Assembly: GCF_018613575.1 (NCBI RefSeq)
Contig: NZ_JAGGPX010000018.1
Location: forward strand, 78,386 to 142,385
Direction: 5' to 3'
Length of the DNA: 64,000 nt
DNA from: Planococcus sp. ISL-110
Lineage (GTDB): Bacteria; Bacillota; Bacilli; Bacillales_A; Planococcaceae
Position numbers and translations under genes: made by a program. The notes beneath the pieces were generated by a model. That model had not been told where the DNA came from. It searched no databases and worked only from the letters and a program-made list of their open reading frames with translations. Positions 61,971-64,000 of the stretch are shown here, piece by piece. The stretch's first letter is position 1. Every line of letters begins with the position of its first letter.

Positions 61971-62732
61971 ATGGCAATCGCAAAATACACCAAGTTCCAG
62001 CAGTACAAAGAATCTATCCAATCCATACCGTCTTCCTATACAGAAGAGTCGTTGATCCATGAGGCTTTTTTACTGGAAAGAGACGACAAGAAAAAGCTGG
62101 AGATATACTACGCACCTTTCGAGTATGTAAATGAAGGAGCGAAGGTGATCATCGTCGGTATCACACCGGGCTTGCACCAGATGAAAAAGTCCTTTTCGAC
62201 GGTAATAGATGCAGTCGAGACAGAAAGCGATGATGAGGAAATTCTTCGCCAAGTAAAAAACAATTCCAGTTTTGAAGGGGCGATGCGAAAGAATTTGGTC
62301 AAGATGCTGGATGAAATTGGTGTGAACGGGCATCTGGGCTTATCCTCCAGCTTAGAGCTATTTGAAGAGGCCAGCCATCTGGTGCATACGACTTCGATTC
62401 TGGCATATCCCGTTTTCTATAACGGCAAAAACTACAGCGGGTCAACGCCAAACCTACTGAAGAACGACATATTGAAAAAATACCTTACAGAAAACTTTGC
62501 GGCTGAACTGGAGAATTTTAGTGATGCCTTGATTATTCCGTTGGGCGTTAACGTGTCGAATGCCTTGAATTACCTGGCGGATCAAGGGCTGGTTGCACCA
62601 AGTAATATCCTCTCAGGCTTCCCGCATCCTTCAGGCGGCAATGGCCATCGCCATAAACAATTTGCTGAAAATAAAGCCGCAATGGAAGAAAAGCTGAACA
62701 ATCATTTTCTTCAGGTGAGAGCAGCGAAATAA
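61971..62732 (+). CDS. Uracil-DNA-glycosylase-superfamily-like protein, 253 aa
   Basis: Motif 1-like VIIVGITPGLHQM (59-71) and motif 3-like SGFPHPSGGNGHRHKQF (215-231) fit the UDG fold (the GxxPG water-activating loop and the HPSxxN/HR intercalation loop). The rest is mixed alpha/beta of the right length. Some UDG-like proteins remove modified bases from phage DNA; here that is inference from neighbours. AAAGGGG precedes ATG 61971. It is the last gene of the nuclease operon. Confidence 0.65.
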   Translation: MAIAKYTKFQQYKESIQSIPSSYTEESLIHEAFLLERDDKKKLEIYYAPFEYVNEGAKVIIVGITPGLHQMKKSFSTVIDAVETESDDEEILRQVKNNSSFEGAMRKNLVKMLDEIGVNGHLGLSSSLELFEEASHLVHTTSILAYPVFYNGKNYSGSTPNLLKNDILKKYLTENFAAELENFSDALIIPLGVNVSNALNYLADQGLVAPSNILSGFPHPSGGNGHRHKQFAENKAAMEEKLNNHFLQVRAAK

Positions 62733-62810
62733 GCAATCAAAATATTGATAGATAAAATGAAGAGGGCTTATTAAGGCCTTTTTGTTTGGCTCGAATACAA
62801 AGAGAAGAAG

Positions 62811-63510
62811 AGTGGAGCTTCTGGGCATGCACCTGAGAATACGATGGAAGCCTTTCAAAAAGGGTTTGAAATGAAGGCGGACTATATTGAAATTGATGTA
62901 CAAATGACAAAAGATAGAGAGCTTGTCGTTATTCATGACACGACTGTAGATCGTACAATAAACGGAACCGGCAAAGTAGGCGAGTTAACGTTAGAGGAAA
63001 TTAGGCAGTTAGATGCCAGTAGCTGGTTTAGTGAAGCCTTTGCCGGTGAGAGGGTTCCTACTTTTGAGGAAGTATTGGCTGAGTTTCATGGGAAAGTTGG
63101 TATTTTAATCGAATTGAAGGCGCCGGAACTTTATCCGGGAGTGGAAGAGAAGATTGCAGATGCTTTGGTCGAACGAAATATGACTACACCAATCCTTTAA
63201 CCATAAATACATGGAAAAATCGAAAGAGCTTTTACCGAATCTCTCTCATGGCGTTCTGACAGGAGGAAGTTGGGCAGATGTAACGGAAGAACAATTAGCC
63301 CACTTTGCGGCTTACGCTGATTATTTCAATCCATCAATGAAGATTATAACAGATGAGCTGGTTACTGATGTTCATGAAGCGGTGATGGACATTTATCCAT
63401 GCACTTCAAGGTCACAAGAACAAGCTTTACGGTTATTCGATTTAAATGTAGATGGAATCATTACCGATTATCCAGAGCATGTTTATGATCATCCTGTAAA
63501 AAATTCATAA
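62811..63510 (+). pseudogene. Glycerophosphodiester phosphodiesterase, decayed
   Basis: The frame begins without start at SGASGHAPENTMEAFQKGF, the usual GDPD N-terminal motif, and continues YIEIDVQMTKDRELVVIHD, TVDRTINGTGKV and GILIELKAPELYPG. A deletion near 63199 shifts the frame; the second frame resumes FNHKYMEKSKELLPNLSHG and ends DGIITDYPEHVYDH. Both the 5' end (HRG motif) and a few codons in the middle are missing, so the enzyme is inactive. Confidence 0.85.
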
Positions 63511-63525
63511 TTCCATAGTGGAAAG

Positions 63526-63553
63526 ACAGGTAGAGAATTCTCTACCTGTTTTA
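63526..63553. terminator. Terminator after the GDPD remnant
   Basis: ACAGGTAGA pairs with TCTACCTGT around AATT-type loop, followed by TTTATTT. Confidence 0.8.
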
Positions 63554-63726
63554 TTTAACCTCGTATGAATTTAATAACTATTTCAAATTGGCACAAGAAA
63601 GCACCCCTATTCATAAGAAGTTCCTGCAATTTCAGAACTTCTTCGAAAGTGGATCACAAAATTCGATGAAGCGCGCAAAAGCGCCTTTAAAGTACTGGAC
63701 CGCCTCAGGAATAGAGGGTCATCAAA

Positions 63727-63941
63727 GCTTGGGGACTAGCTGTCAACACGACAACGCCGATTGAAGTGGCGCTTGAGTTGGAAAAAGCCCATCCGGACTT
63801 GAGCTTGTCTGCTACACAATATACCTTGCTTCAGCATGAACGTGCGCTTGAGCGCATGATGCCGCTGGCGCAGGAAAAAGGCGGCGGACTCGTGATCGGA
63901 TCAGCATTCAATTCAGACGCATTGTTGCCTGGGAAGTAAAT
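63727..63941 (+). pseudogene. Aldo/keto reductase fragment
   Basis: The frame reads WGLAVNTTTPIEVALELEKA, HPDLSLSATQYTLLQHERAL, ERMMPLAQEKGGGLVIGSAF and NSDALLPGK before TAA. This is a middle segment of an L-fucose/D-threo-aldose dehydrogenase-like aldo/keto reductase, with neither its catalytic start nor its NADPH-binding end. The stretches 63554-63726 and 63942-64000 show no further gene. Confidence 0.7.
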
Positions 63942-64000
63942 GAATATTATAAGTTTGTAAAAAAGGTTCCGGATAATTAGAGGCCACTGAAAAACTACAA

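Overview
The window looks like accessory DNA of a Bacillales bacterium, most plausibly Planococcaceae-like. This is an inference from strong AGGAGG-type ribosome binding sites, Bacillus-type Zur, Fur and PerR operators, CydS, CstB/SQR and Firmicutes dif-like sites. No replication, partition, rRNA or tRNA gene is visible, so plasmid and chromosomal island cannot be told apart. The mosaic structure, repeated recombination sites and many decayed genes favour a plasmid or plasmid-derived island.

Layout. 1-2.6 kb: a decayed resolvase copy, a Ser/Thr kinase, an intact serine resolvase and its res site. 2.8-10.5 kb: stress and metal cargo (CMD-family protein, VIT-like membrane protein, complete IS30 element, arsR-permease-thioredoxin operon, P1B-4 metal ATPase, OsmC). 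10.6-15.3 kb: small modules (unknown gene, AbiE toxin-antitoxin, cupin, RelE/Phd toxin-antitoxin) separated by dif-like sites. 15.4-22.4 kb: sulfide and oxidant defence (5'-truncated cydB, cydS, cstB, sqr, DUF1641 protein, two-component system, peroxiredoxin with PerR boxes).

24-41.5 kb is a zinc-starvation island. Four near-consensus Zur boxes control a COG0523-oxidoreductase-FeoB-like operon, the zinc-sparing enzymes Dcd and FolE2, and a complete opine metallophore system (CntL, CntM, an EamA exporter and the CntABCDF importer, but no histidine racemase). A His/Cys-rich metal-binding gene is present in two diverged copies.

41.6-57.2 kb is a Fur-controlled siderophore island: a YfiY/YfiZ/YfhA/YusV-type uptake system, a decayed FhuF-like reductase, an IS3 remnant, and a full rhizobactin/schizokinen-type NIS biosynthesis operon followed by a dedicated aspartokinase that would supply its precursor.

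57.3-62.7 kb is a probable DNA-targeting defence island: a GmrSD remnant, a NucS-like PD-(D/E)XK nuclease fused to an EVE-like domain, an HRM-motif fragment, an HNH nuclease, a PD-(D/E)XK nuclease and a uracil-DNA-glycosylase-like protein. The right end holds decayed glycerophosphodiesterase and aldo/keto reductase genes.

Two dispersed recombination motifs tie the mosaic together. One is a resolvase-type palindrome with a central dinucleotide (six sites, two of them bordering a duplicated segment and one at the exact truncation point of cydB). The other is a set of four XerC/XerD dif-like sites that separate the modules from 10.6 to 24 kb.
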